A stretch of DNA of 6,283 bases, taken from NCBI GenBank assembly GCA_947177595.1, contig CAMWUZ010000100.1:1-6283 (forward strand). Reading direction: 5' to 3'. The stretch comes from an uncultured Porphyromonadaceae bacterium (GTDB lineage Bacteria; Bacteroidota; Bacteroidia; Bacteroidales; Muribaculaceae). The notes beneath the pieces are model-generated. The model made no database searches. It saw only the letters and a list, made by a program, of their open reading frames with translations, and was not told the origin of the DNA. Below, piece after piece: positions 1 to 5,826 of the stretch. The number at the start of each line of letters is the position of its first letter. Position 1 is the stretch's first letter. A program made the translations under genes and the position numbers.

Positions 1-131
1 CGAGCCGTCAGGGCATAGGCACCGGAGTATTCTTCGGTATGCTTGTCGCTATAACCGTCGGAATCGTATTTGTGCCGTTTTTCTTTGTCAATGTGATGAA
101 GTTCACTAAAAAGTTCAGCAAAAAGAGATGA
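1..131 (+). CDS. RND efflux pump, inner-membrane transporter (HAE1/AcrB-like), C-terminal fragment
   Basis: This is the 3' end of a gene entering from the left edge. Complete codons run from position 3 to the TGA at 129-131. The 42 visible residues start SRQGIGTGVFFGM, continue through a hydrophobic stretch (LVAITVGIVFVPFFFV) and end in a basic tail (KFTKKFSKKR). This matches the last transmembrane helix and cytoplasmic tail of AcrB/MexB-type RND pumps, where a GTGV..GM motif precedes the final helix and a VPxFFV motif closes it. Such pumps use the proton gradient to export drugs or other amphiphiles through a periplasmic adaptor and an outer-membrane channel. The stop codon overlaps the start of the next gene as ATGA (128-131), which suggests translational coupling with its outer-membrane partner. 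The family call rests on this short tail plus the neighbour. Substrate cannot be inferred. Confidence 0.85.
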   Translation, partial: SRQGIGTGVFFGMLVAITVGIVFVPFFFVNVMKFTKKFSKKR

Positions 132-1531
132 GAAAACTTCTATATATCGTTCTCCCCACGCTTTTGTTCACTCTGAGCGTTCTTTGTGGGGCTTGTTCGG
201 CTATGAGAGATTGCCGTAAGGTAAATATCGAACTTCCGGATTCTATTCCCGGCATGACGGATACAGCCTCCATAGCAGATGTTGACTGGTGGACATTCTA
301 CGGTGATTCCATTCTCAACACGTTGATAAACCGGGCGCTGACTCACAATCGGGAGTTTCTTGCGGCTGCCGAAAATGTTGAGCGGCTGCGTCAGCTTTAT
401 GGAGTGGCAAAAGCAGATTTCTTCCCCTCTGTCGGCATACAGGCTTATGCCCAGAGGGAAAACACTCATTATGCAGACGAATCTTTTTCAGGTGACAACG
501 AGCTTGGGCTCAAGGGCGTGCTTAGTTGGGAGGTTGACCTCTTCGGAAATATCAGATGGGCGGCGAAAAAAAATAAGGCTGCTTATGCGGCGGCGATAGA
601 AGACAGGAGAGCGATGCAGATTACTCTCATAGCCGAAACCGCCACGGCATATTTCAACCTTATCGCTCTTGAAACAGAGGCGAAAATTGTCAGCCGCACG
701 ATTGACACACGTGCTGAAGAGCTTGCTAAGGCAAAACTCAGATATGAGGGAGGACTCACATCGGAACTCCCGTACCTGCAGGCTCAGGTGGAATACACTA
801 CCGCAAAGTCACTTGTGCCGGTTATTGAGAAGAATCTTGAAACCACCCGAAATGCCCTCGCACTCCTTCTCGGAGATTTTCCCGGAAAGGAAATTGAAGT
901 CAACAGTGCCGGTCATATATCTGTGCATCCTAAGTATATTCCTATCGGATTACCGGCAGACCTTCTCACCCGGCGACCTGATATCCGCGCATCGCGCATG
1001 AGGCTTGCTCAGGCGGGTGCATCTGTCGGAGTGGCTCATGCGGCACGGTTTCCCACTCTCAGCTTTTCTCTGAATGGTGGATTTGAAAATGACACCTTCG
1101 GCAAGTTTTTTGATTCGCCATACTCTTTCTTAAGCGGCAATATCTTTGCCCCGGTTTTGGATTTCGGTAGAAAGAAAAGAGCATATAAATCGGCAGTGGC
1201 GGCTTACAATCAGGCTGGATATGAATATGAACAAGTGGTGATTGAGGCTTTTAGGGAAACTGCGGATGCTCTTGCCGATTATATCAAGGCACGCGAAACA
1301 TCCGATTCACGCACGGCTCTCAGAGATGCCGCCAGGAAGTACACCGATCTTGCGCGGCTCCAGTATCGGGGCGGTGGCAGCAGCTATCTCGATGTGCTTG
1401 ATGCACAGAGGCGTTACCTCGATGCGGAAATAGGTCTCACCAATGCCATAAGAGACGAGCGTATCGCCTTGGTGCTCCTGTATAAGGCGCTGGGCGGAGG
1501 ATGGTCAATTGACGCGCCTGTCAGTCGTTGA
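128..1531 (+). CDS. TolC/NodT-family outer-membrane efflux lipoprotein
   Basis: Encodes a 467-aa outer-membrane channel of an RND tripartite efflux system. The N-terminus is a lipoprotein-type signal: basic MRK, a hydrophobic core to about residue 19, then Cys20-Gly-Ala-Cys23. Cys23 is the likely acylated residue, although Cys at -3 is not the usual lipobox residue. Two outer-membrane-efflux (OEP) repeats follow, roughly residues 55-250 and 270-460. Family hallmarks are WWTFYGD (54-60), SWEVDLFGNIR (133-143), the NodT signature LPADLLTRRPDI (275-286), and APVLDFGRKK (341-350), which mirrors the first-repeat DLFG element. Length is normal for the family (about 450-500 aa). The start overlaps the RND pump stop (ATGA), so it is the last gene of the efflux operon. 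Residues 405-467 lie in unit 1 of a 228-bp tandem duplication, but the reading frame is complete to its own TGA. Assignment is strong; substrate unknown. Confidence 0.93.
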   Translation: MRKLLYIVLPTLLFTLSVLCGACSAMRDCRKVNIELPDSIPGMTDTASIADVDWWTFYGDSILNTLINRALTHNREFLAAAENVERLRQLYGVAKADFFPSVGIQAYAQRENTHYADESFSGDNELGLKGVLSWEVDLFGNIRWAAKKNKAAYAAAIEDRRAMQITLIAETATAYFNLIALETEAKIVSRTIDTRAEELAKAKLRYEGGLTSELPYLQAQVEYTTAKSLVPVIEKNLETTRNALALLLGDFPGKEIEVNSAGHISVHPKYIPIGLPADLLTRRPDIRASRMRLAQAGASVGVAHAARFPTLSFSLNGGFENDTFGKFFDSPYSFLSGNIFAPVLDFGRKKRAYKSAVAAYNQAGYEYEQVVIEAFRETADALADYIKARETSDSRTALRDAARKYTDLARLQYRGGGSSYLDVLDAQRRYLDAEIGLTNAIRDERIALVLLYKALGGGWSIDAPVSR

Positions 1532-1567
1532 GCGGAATCTCCCCGGATTGTGACAAAGAGGAGTTGT
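1340..1567. repeat. 228-bp perfect tandem duplication, unit 1
   Basis: The unit begins TACACCGATCTTGCG and ends GACAAAGAGGAGTTGT. It is identical base for base to the adjoining unit 2, with no gap between them. It holds the last 63 codons plus stop of the efflux lipoprotein gene (Tyr405 to Arg467), then 36 bp that in unit 2 form the antisense end of the CYTH gene. Bases flanking the unit (G at 1339, A at 1796) do not extend the match, so the boundaries are exact and no microhomology is seen. The length, 228, equals 76 codons. Confidence 0.97.
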
Positions 1568-1759
1568 TACACCGATCTTGCGCGGCTCCAGTATCGGGGC
1601 GGTGGCAGCAGCTATCTCGATGTGCTTGATGCACAGAGGCGTTACCTCGATGCGGAAATAGGTCTCACCAATGCCATAAGAGACGAGCGTATCGCCTTGG
1701 TGCTCCTGTATAAGGCGCTGGGCGGAGGATGGTCAATTGACGCGCCTGTCAGTCGTTGA
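1568..1759 (+). pseudogene. Orphan duplicated C-terminal piece of the TolC/NodT-family gene
   Basis: This stretch repeats the last 63 codons of the upstream efflux gene (YTDLARLQYRGG to DAPVSR) and ends at its own TGA (1757-1759). It lacks the signal sequence, the first OEP repeat and most of the second, so it cannot form a channel. It is in the same frame as the parent gene, because the unit is 76 codons long, but is cut off by the parent's TGA at 1529-1531. A GTG at 1550 could start a 69-aa peptide in this frame, but it has no visible ribosome-binding site. It is most simply dead sequence created by the duplication. Confidence 0.85.
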
Positions 1760-1795
1760 GCGGAATCTCCCCGGATTGTGACAAAGAGGAGTTGT
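1568..1795. repeat. 228-bp perfect tandem duplication, unit 2
   Basis: Second head-to-tail copy of the 228-bp unit, at a constant offset of 228 from unit 1. On the plus strand it carries an orphan copy of the efflux gene's 3' end. On the minus strand, positions 1749-1795 encode the C-terminus and stop of the CYTH protein. Perfect identity implies either a very recent duplication or an assembly artefact. Slipped replication or unequal exchange could expand or delete a direct repeat of this kind. Which copy is original cannot be told, since each is continuous with one of the two flanking genes. Confidence 0.97.
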
Positions 1796-2210
1796 AATAC
1801 CTCGTGTCATTTGTTATCTCTCTGCCTATATAGTCAGGCAGATCCACCTTTTCATGCAGGTTTTCAAGCTCGATTTCCGCTATCACGAGTCCATGCAGGG
1901 CACCGTGATACACATCTATCTCCCACCTTCCGTCGCGATACCGGGTTTTGTCGATTACCGGAGATGTCTCGCAATCCTCAATCATCTCGCGGGCATCGCT
2001 CACAGGTATCTTATACTCCCATTCGTTTCTCTCCGCGCCGTGATTGCGGCTTTTCACGGTGAGGTATGCCGAATCGCCGGCGATGCGGAGTCGCACTGTT
2101 GCATCAGGGGCGGTATTGAGATATGTCTGTACAAAACGCACTCCTTCCGTGCAGCGTGAGCGCCACGAGTCGTTTTTTACCAGAAATTTAAGTTCAGTCT
2201 CTTTAGCCAT
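1749..2210 (-). CDS. CYTH-domain protein, triphosphate tunnel metalloenzyme (probable inorganic triphosphatase)
   Basis: Encodes 153 aa, starting MAKETELKF, with ATG at 2210 on the minus strand. An in-frame ATG 12 codons earlier (2246) would add MLFLQQSKVKLL, which falls outside the family core and overlaps the promoter candidate, so the shorter start is preferred. The ExExK signature (Glu4, Glu6, Lys8) that defines CYTH proteins is at the N-terminus. The alternating charged strands of the tunnel follow: RLR (40-42), TVK (51-53), EWEYK (63-67), KTRYR (88-92), WEIDVY (96-101) and AEIELE (111-116), then the C-terminal EITNDTRYYN (131-140) typical of small bacterial members. Known relatives hydrolyse tripolyphosphate or other triphosphates with a divalent metal; the exact substrate here is inferred only. 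The last 47 bp lie in duplication unit 2. It is convergent with the efflux gene and divergent from gluQRS. The ribosome-binding site is weak. Confidence 0.9.
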   Translation of the reverse strand: MAKETELKFLVKNDSWRSRCTEGVRFVQTYLNTAPDATVRLRIAGDSAYLTVKSRNHGAERNEWEYKIPVSDAREMIEDCETSPVIDKTRYRDGRWEIDVYHGALHGLVIAEIELENLHEKVDLPDYIGREITNDTRYYNSSLSQSGEIPLND

Positions 2211-2231
2211 GAGTAACTTTACTTTGCTTTG

Positions 2232-2263
2232 TTGCAAAAATAGCAAAAATGGATGTAATTTTG
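2232..2263 (+). promoter_or_regulatory. Candidate gluQRS promoter (-33 TTG, -7 TAATTTTG)
   Basis: TAATTTTG at 2256-2263 matches TAnnTTTG fully, and a TTG at 2232-2234 sits 21 bp upstream, a plausible -33 spacing. Transcription would begin at or within a few bases of the gluQRS ATG (2268), implying a leaderless or nearly leaderless mRNA. The only Shine-Dalgarno-like bases (GGAG, 2263-2266) are one base from the ATG, too close to work normally. The element overlaps the divergent CYTH promoter region. Confidence 0.4.
2235..2242 (-). promoter_or_regulatory. Candidate -7 element for the CYTH gene
   Basis: Read on the minus strand, this is TATTTTTG, a full match to the Bacteroidota -7 consensus TAnnTTTG. 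It lies 24 bp upstream of the preferred ATG, which would give a leader of roughly 15-20 nt. No clear TTG (-33) element sits 19-21 bp further upstream, so the call rests on the -7 box and its position. Confidence 0.45.
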
Positions 2264-2267
2264 GAGT

Positions 2268-3245
2268 ATGATTTCACAATCGCAACACGTTATCAGTCGT
2301 TTTGCACCCTCACCCACAGGACGGATGCACCTCGGTAATATCTTTACCGCACTGGTTTCGTGGCTTGTGGCTAAGAAATATGGAGGGAAATGGCTGCTGC
2401 GGATTGAAGACCTTGACCCCCAGCGCTCACGAATTGAATATGCACGGCAGATTGAAGATGATCTCCACTGGCTCGGTCTGCAATGGGATGAGGGCGGAAT
2501 TGAAGGTTCTGATGCCGGTGCACCATACATTCAGAGTCTGCGCAGCGATTTTTATAATGAGGCATTGGCGGCTCTTACTGAAAAAGGGCTGACCTATCCA
2601 TGCTATTGCACGAAAGCCGATATTGCGGCGACAAATGCGCCTCATGCATCCGACGGCAGAATAATATATCCGGGTACTTGTCGCGACAATCCGCCTGCAA
2701 ATCCTTCCCGTCCCCCTGCCGTCAGATTGCGTATGCCGGATTTGAAAGTGGAGTATGAGGATATGGTATTCGGTAAGTTTAAAACCGATATGGCTGCTCA
2801 GTGGGGTGATATTGTGCTACGGAGAGCCGACGGCGCTTGGGCGTATCAGCTCGCGGTAGTAGTGGATGATGCGGCGATGGGAGTCACTCATGTTGTAAGG
2901 GGAGTGGATTTGCTTGATTCATGTGCCCCGCAGAGTCTTATTGCTGATATGTTGGGTGTCTCTGTTCCGCAATATATTCATCTCCCTCTTATATGTAACT
3001 CCGATGGCATCCGTCTCAGCAAGCGCGACAGCTCCCTCGCTATGGATGCCCTTCGCACTTGTTTCACTCCGCGTCAGGTGATTGGATTGCTCGCATCGGT
3101 TGCCGGAATTATGGAAAAGCCCGGAGAAATTTCTCCTAACGAACTGATAGATGTTTTTGACATATCACGTCTTCCGCGAAAAGACAAAATAATAATTGAC
3201 TTATGCAACAGGAAAAACTTTGGAACAGCAATTACTGGAAAGTAA
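2268..3245 (+). CDS. gluQ: Glutamyl-Q tRNA(Asp) synthetase
   Basis: Encodes a 325-aa class I aminoacyl-tRNA synthetase paralogue that activates glutamate and attaches it to queuosine at position 34 of tRNA(Asp). It corresponds to the catalytic half of GluRS without the anticodon-binding domain. Visible features: RFAPSPTGRMHLGN (11-24) with the HIGH-type motif; RIEDLDPQR (45-53); a zinc-knuckle pattern Cys112-x-Cys114 with Tyr134 and Cys138, matching the C-x-C...Y-x(3)-C layout of E. coli GluQ-RS; and a KMSKS-type loop RLSKRD (249-254). Length is close to, or slightly above, the usual 290-310 aa, and the extra C-terminal residues coincide with the overlap with the next gene. The small size and lack of an anticodon domain separate it from full GluRS (about 500 aa). 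The start puts the APSPTG motif at the usual distance from the N-terminus. It is the first gene of a probable three-gene transcript. Confidence 0.93.
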   Translation: MISQSQHVISRFAPSPTGRMHLGNIFTALVSWLVAKKYGGKWLLRIEDLDPQRSRIEYARQIEDDLHWLGLQWDEGGIEGSDAGAPYIQSLRSDFYNEALAALTEKGLTYPCYCTKADIAATNAPHASDGRIIYPGTCRDNPPANPSRPPAVRLRMPDLKVEYEDMVFGKFKTDMAAQWGDIVLRRADGAWAYQLAVVVDDAAMGVTHVVRGVDLLDSCAPQSLIADMLGVSVPQYIHLPLICNSDGIRLSKRDSSLAMDALRTCFTPRQVIGLLASVAGIMEKPGEISPNELIDVFDISRLPRKDKIIIDLCNRKNFGTAITGK

Positions 3246-4393
3246 TGTGCAGTAATTTTCTGCTCTTTTTTGCATTCTATATACTCACTCCGCTCCTCCC
3301 GATATATCTTGACCGCCAGTTTGCCGCCGACAAGCACCTGATAGGAATTGTGCTCTCTGGTTATGTCGTTGCGGCGTTGCTCGTCCGACCGTTCAGCGGA
3401 TTCATGGTTGACTGCTTTAACCGCAAGAAAGTCCTCATGCTCTGCTTCTTCGTATTTTTTATCTGCTTCACAGGCTACATAGGGGCGGGCACGATTCTTA
3501 TGTTTACTATAGTCAGGACTTTCCATGGCATCCCGTTTGGCGCGGCAACAGTGGCAAACAGCACTGTGGCTATTGACGTTGTTCCATCCTCCCGCCGAAA
3601 CGAAGGAATAGGTTTTTACGGGTTGAGCAATAACCTTGCTATGGCTATTGCTCCCAGTGTTGGAATATATGTTTATCACGCCACCGACAATTTTTCATTG
3701 CTTTTCTGGATAGCCCTTGTTCTCGCATTAGCCGGATTCTGCACCGCATCATCCGTGAGACTGCCCAAAAGGGAGATTGTAAGCGCCAAACCCGCTATGA
3801 GTCTTGACCATTTCTTCCTCACAAGAGCATGGCTTATGGCGGTTAATATCATTCTCTTCGGACTTTGCTGGGGAGTGATGAGCAATTATGTGGCTATTTA
3901 CGGGCAGGAAAAACTCGGTATAACAGATGGTACCGGGTTATTCTTCATGATACTAAGCATGGGGCTTTTTGTGAGCAGACTGATTGGTAATAAATCGTTA
4001 AGGCAAGGAAAAATTACATCTAACGGGGTGAGGGGAGTGCTGCTGTCAACTATAGGCTTCACTCTCTTTGCATCCTCACTCGGGCAGTGGAGCTACTACC
4101 TTTCCGCGCTGTTTGTGGGACTCGGTAACGGGCAGATGTACCCCGCCATGCTGAATATGTTTGTCAAAGTGGCGCGGCACGATCAGCGCGGCACAGCTAA
4201 TTCATCTATATTGACCTCCTGGGATTTAGGCATGGGTCTCGGGATACTTGCCGGAGGTTTCATAGCCGAATACATTAGCTTTACCGCTGCCTTCTGGGTA
4301 ACAGCAGCAGTTCAGGCTGCCGGAGCACTCCTGTTCATCTGTGCTACACGCACCTTCTTCAATCGCCGTCGCCTCGACCTCACTACCTCATAA
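3203..4393 (+). CDS. Major facilitator superfamily (MFS) transporter
   Basis: Encodes a 396-aa polytopic inner-membrane protein with about 12 hydrophobic segments, the normal MFS size. The loop after TM2 has the MFS motif A in the form SGFMVDCFNRKKVL (65-78). TM4 carries RTFHGIPFG (105-113), an R-x(3)-G-x(3)-G motif-B pattern typical of proton-coupled antiporters. PSSRRNEGIGFYGL (128-141) and GNGQMYP (308-314) add family flavour. The ATG at 3203 lies inside gluQRS, a 43-bp overlap. An in-frame ATG at 3245 would give a TAATG stop/start overlap, but it would drop the N-terminal LWNSNYWKV segment, which resembles the start of related Bacteroidales MFS proteins, so 3203 is preferred. Substrate cannot be read from the sequence; drug or sugar efflux are both possible. 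The kinase gene follows after 15 bp. Confidence 0.9.
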   Translation: MQQEKLWNSNYWKVMCSNFLLFFAFYILTPLLPIYLDRQFAADKHLIGIVLSGYVVAALLVRPFSGFMVDCFNRKKVLMLCFFVFFICFTGYIGAGTILMFTIVRTFHGIPFGAATVANSTVAIDVVPSSRRNEGIGFYGLSNNLAMAIAPSVGIYVYHATDNFSLLFWIALVLALAGFCTASSVRLPKREIVSAKPAMSLDHFFLTRAWLMAVNIILFGLCWGVMSNYVAIYGQEKLGITDGTGLFFMILSMGLFVSRLIGNKSLRQGKITSNGVRGVLLSTIGFTLFASSLGQWSYYLSALFVGLGNGQMYPAMLNMFVKVARHDQRGTANSSILTSWDLGMGLGILAGGFIAEYISFTAAFWVTAAVQAAGALLFICATRTFFNRRRLDLTTS

Positions 4394-4408
4394 CTCTCTG
4401 AAACCGCC

Positions 4409-5626
4409 ATGACAAAAGATTATATCTCTAATTCGGCACTGATTACTGCGGATAATAACAATCCTCGCTTGGACTTGACAGGATGGAGCGACATCAGATT
4501 TATCAATAACCATGGCATATATTCTATTTACACCGCAGTGCGCTACGGGCGAAAATATTTCATCAAAACTCTCATAGAGAAGTACCGGGACTTACCGGAA
4601 TGGCAACGACTCATCTTCAAGGAGTTTGAACTCGGAATAAAGTTGGATTACCTGGGAATAGCCCGAACAGTGTCATGGGAATCTATCCCCGGAATGGGAG
4701 AGGCGGTAGTGATGGAATATGTTGAGGGTCAGCAACTGAACCAATGGCTTGACTCGGCAAAACGAAGCAGGCAGGAGAGGCTTGGAGTTGTTATTCAGAT
4801 TGTCGAAGCTATAAGCTACATTCATTCTCTGGGTATCAGCCATCGTGATCTGAAGCCCGATAATATATTGGTGACTAACAAGGGTAATATTGTCAAGATT
4901 ATTGACTTCGGTCTTGGAGATGCTGATGACTTTGTTGTTTACAAACATTCGGCTGGAACCGCATCATTCGGAGCCCCGGAACAGATAACAGGAAAAGAAC
5001 AAGATGTGTCAATGGCAGCCGATATATATTCTCTGGGCAAAATAATGGAGAAAATGCTGCCGCAAATAAGATTCCGGAATCTGATTGGAAAGTGCCTGAG
5101 GGAGGAGAGTTCTGCACGTCCAACAGCCGAATGTATCTTGAAATCGCTCAATAAAAAAAGTCATTCTTATATAGTGGTCATAGCAGTGGCTGTGATTGCT
5201 TTGCTGTCCGGTTCCATATATAACTACAAACTGTTACAGAACAATAAGCATCTGCTTACCCGGCAACAAACTGTTACACCGGATACTGTTTATGTTCAGC
5301 GGGTTGATACTGTGCTCATAGAAGTTCCGGGAAAGCCATCTGAATCCGCAATCAAGGCTGTGTGGGACAAGGCGATAAAGGACATAGACCCTCAGATAGA
5401 ATTCTTTGCCACATACGATTTTCCGGACAAGGAATCACATTTAGACGATATTGAAAATCTTATTCCACAGTGGCAGGAACACCTATATTATAGTTTCTTG
5501 GAGATAGGATGCACAGAAGACTTTGCTAAGGCAAAACGCAAAGAACTCGCCCGGTATATGCGCCGTCGAGCCAAAGAATTCAGCGCTGCTAAAAACACCC
5601 TGACAGACACTATCACCCAACAATAA
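4409..5626 (+). CDS. Membrane-anchored Hanks-type Ser/Thr protein kinase with an unrecognised C-terminal domain
   Basis: Encodes 405 aa. Residues about 27-248 form a eukaryotic-like kinase domain: ATP-anchoring Lys53 in YFIKTL, a helix-C Glu at 72 or 74, hinge MEYVEG (102-107), catalytic loop HRDLKPDN (145-152), metal-binding DFG (166-168), APE (189-191), the helix-F Asp205 in ADIYSLG, and Arg237. All core catalytic residues are present, so it is probably active. The glycine-rich loop is degenerate, with only Gly36 in FINNHGIYSIY. One transmembrane helix (about 254-270) follows, then a short polar linker and about 135 residues predicted to be periplasmic, ending in a charged helical region (about 313-395). 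I do not recognise this domain; it lacks the PASTA repeats of PknB/StkP kinases. Kinase-in, sensor-out topology suggests signal transduction. It sits 15 bp behind the MFS gene, probably co-transcribed. No ribosome-binding site stands out. Local GC is lower than in the efflux genes. Confidence 0.9.
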   Translation: MTKDYISNSALITADNNNPRLDLTGWSDIRFINNHGIYSIYTAVRYGRKYFIKTLIEKYRDLPEWQRLIFKEFELGIKLDYLGIARTVSWESIPGMGEAVVMEYVEGQQLNQWLDSAKRSRQERLGVVIQIVEAISYIHSLGISHRDLKPDNILVTNKGNIVKIIDFGLGDADDFVVYKHSAGTASFGAPEQITGKEQDVSMAADIYSLGKIMEKMLPQIRFRNLIGKCLREESSARPTAECILKSLNKKSHSYIVVIAVAVIALLSGSIYNYKLLQNNKHLLTRQQTVTPDTVYVQRVDTVLIEVPGKPSESAIKAVWDKAIKDIDPQIEFFATYDFPDKESHLDDIENLIPQWQEHLYYSFLEIGCTEDFAKAKRKELARYMRRRAKEFSAAKNTLTDTITQQ

Positions 5627-5655
5627 TCCTAATACCTTCCTCCGTGGAGTGTAGG

Positions 5656-5673
5656 GACATCACGTGTGATGTC
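5656..5673. repeat. Perfect 18-bp hairpin palindrome
   Basis: GACATCAC, a GT spacer, then GTGATGTC: an 8-bp perfect stem (7 bp with a four-base CGTG loop if the tight turn opens), starting 30 bases after the kinase stop. No T-tract follows on either strand, so it does not look like a canonical intrinsic terminator. The smaller palindrome CTCCGTGGAG, also centred on GT, lies just upstream (5640-5649). The pair could be a REP-like intergenic element, an mRNA 3'-end stabiliser, or a regulator site; the sequence alone does not decide. Confidence 0.55.
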
Positions 5674-5683
5674 AGCCCAATCC

Positions 5684-5705
5684 TAAAGTTTAAAGTCTCT
5701 AAAGT
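5684..5705 (+). repeat. Three short TAAAGT direct repeats
   Basis: TAAAGT occurs at 5684-5689, 5691-5696 and 5700-5705, with start-to-start spacings of 7 and 9 bases, inside an AT-rich stretch. It may be low-complexity sequence or a protein-binding array. No function is assigned. Confidence 0.5.
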
Positions 5706-5764
5706 CCTTACAATATCCTCAAAGATGGATTAACTTGGACAAGTACACTCCTAGCCATATTTCT

Positions 5765-5772
5765 TAATTTTG
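5765..5772 (+). promoter_or_regulatory. Candidate -7 element for the nuclease-like gene
   Basis: TAATTTTG matches TAnnTTTG fully and lies 54 bp upstream of the ATG at 5827, giving a leader of roughly 45 nt. The nearest upstream TTG (5735-5737) is 27 bp away, wider than the usual 19-21, so a -33 element is not convincing. That TTG falls inside the inverted repeat ACTTGGACAAGT (5733-5744), which could be an operator. Confidence 0.45.
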
Positions 5773-5826
5773 CACGCGAATATCAATAACTTATCTGGTA
5801 AATTGAATACATCTAAATAATCAGTA

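Larger units (their letters stand above)
5627..5826. other. 200-bp AT-rich intergenic gap with palindromes and short direct repeats
   Basis: No credible gene is seen here. From left to right it contains CTCCGTGGAG (5640-5649), the strong hairpin GACATCACGTGTGATGTC (5656-5673), three TAAAGT copies (5684, 5691, 5700), the small inverted repeat ACTTGGACAAGT (5733-5744), and a -7-like TAATTTTG (5765-5772). It marks the switch from the gluQRS-MFS-kinase block to the AT-rich nuclease-like gene. Confidence 0.7.

Noticed and set aside
1550..1759. 69-aa frame starting at GTG in the duplication
   Set aside because: It is only the duplicated tail of the efflux protein plus six junction residues, with no ribosome-binding site or promoter.
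1340..1795. Insertion sequence or CRISPR-like array as the source of the repeat
   Set aside because: There are only two adjoining units made of ordinary coding sequence, with no spacers, terminal inverted repeats or transposase.
1854..2159. 101-aa plus-strand frame opposite the CYTH gene
   Set aside because: The minus-strand frame has the full CYTH motif set; this one has no motif and is an antisense shadow.
3074..3679. 201-aa open frame on the minus strand
   Set aside because: It lies opposite gluQRS and the MFS gene, both strongly supported. Its translation is Ser/Arg/His-rich with no recognisable motif, as expected of an antisense shadow.
5656..5673. Intrinsic terminator for the kinase operon
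   Set aside because: The hairpin is good, but no T-run follows on either strand, so it is kept only as a palindrome.
5646..5751. 8-bp inverted repeat GGAGTGTA / TACACTCC, about 90 bp apart, as possible mobile-element ends
   Set aside because: An 8-bp match in a 200-bp gap is not unlikely by chance; there is no transposase and no target-site duplication.
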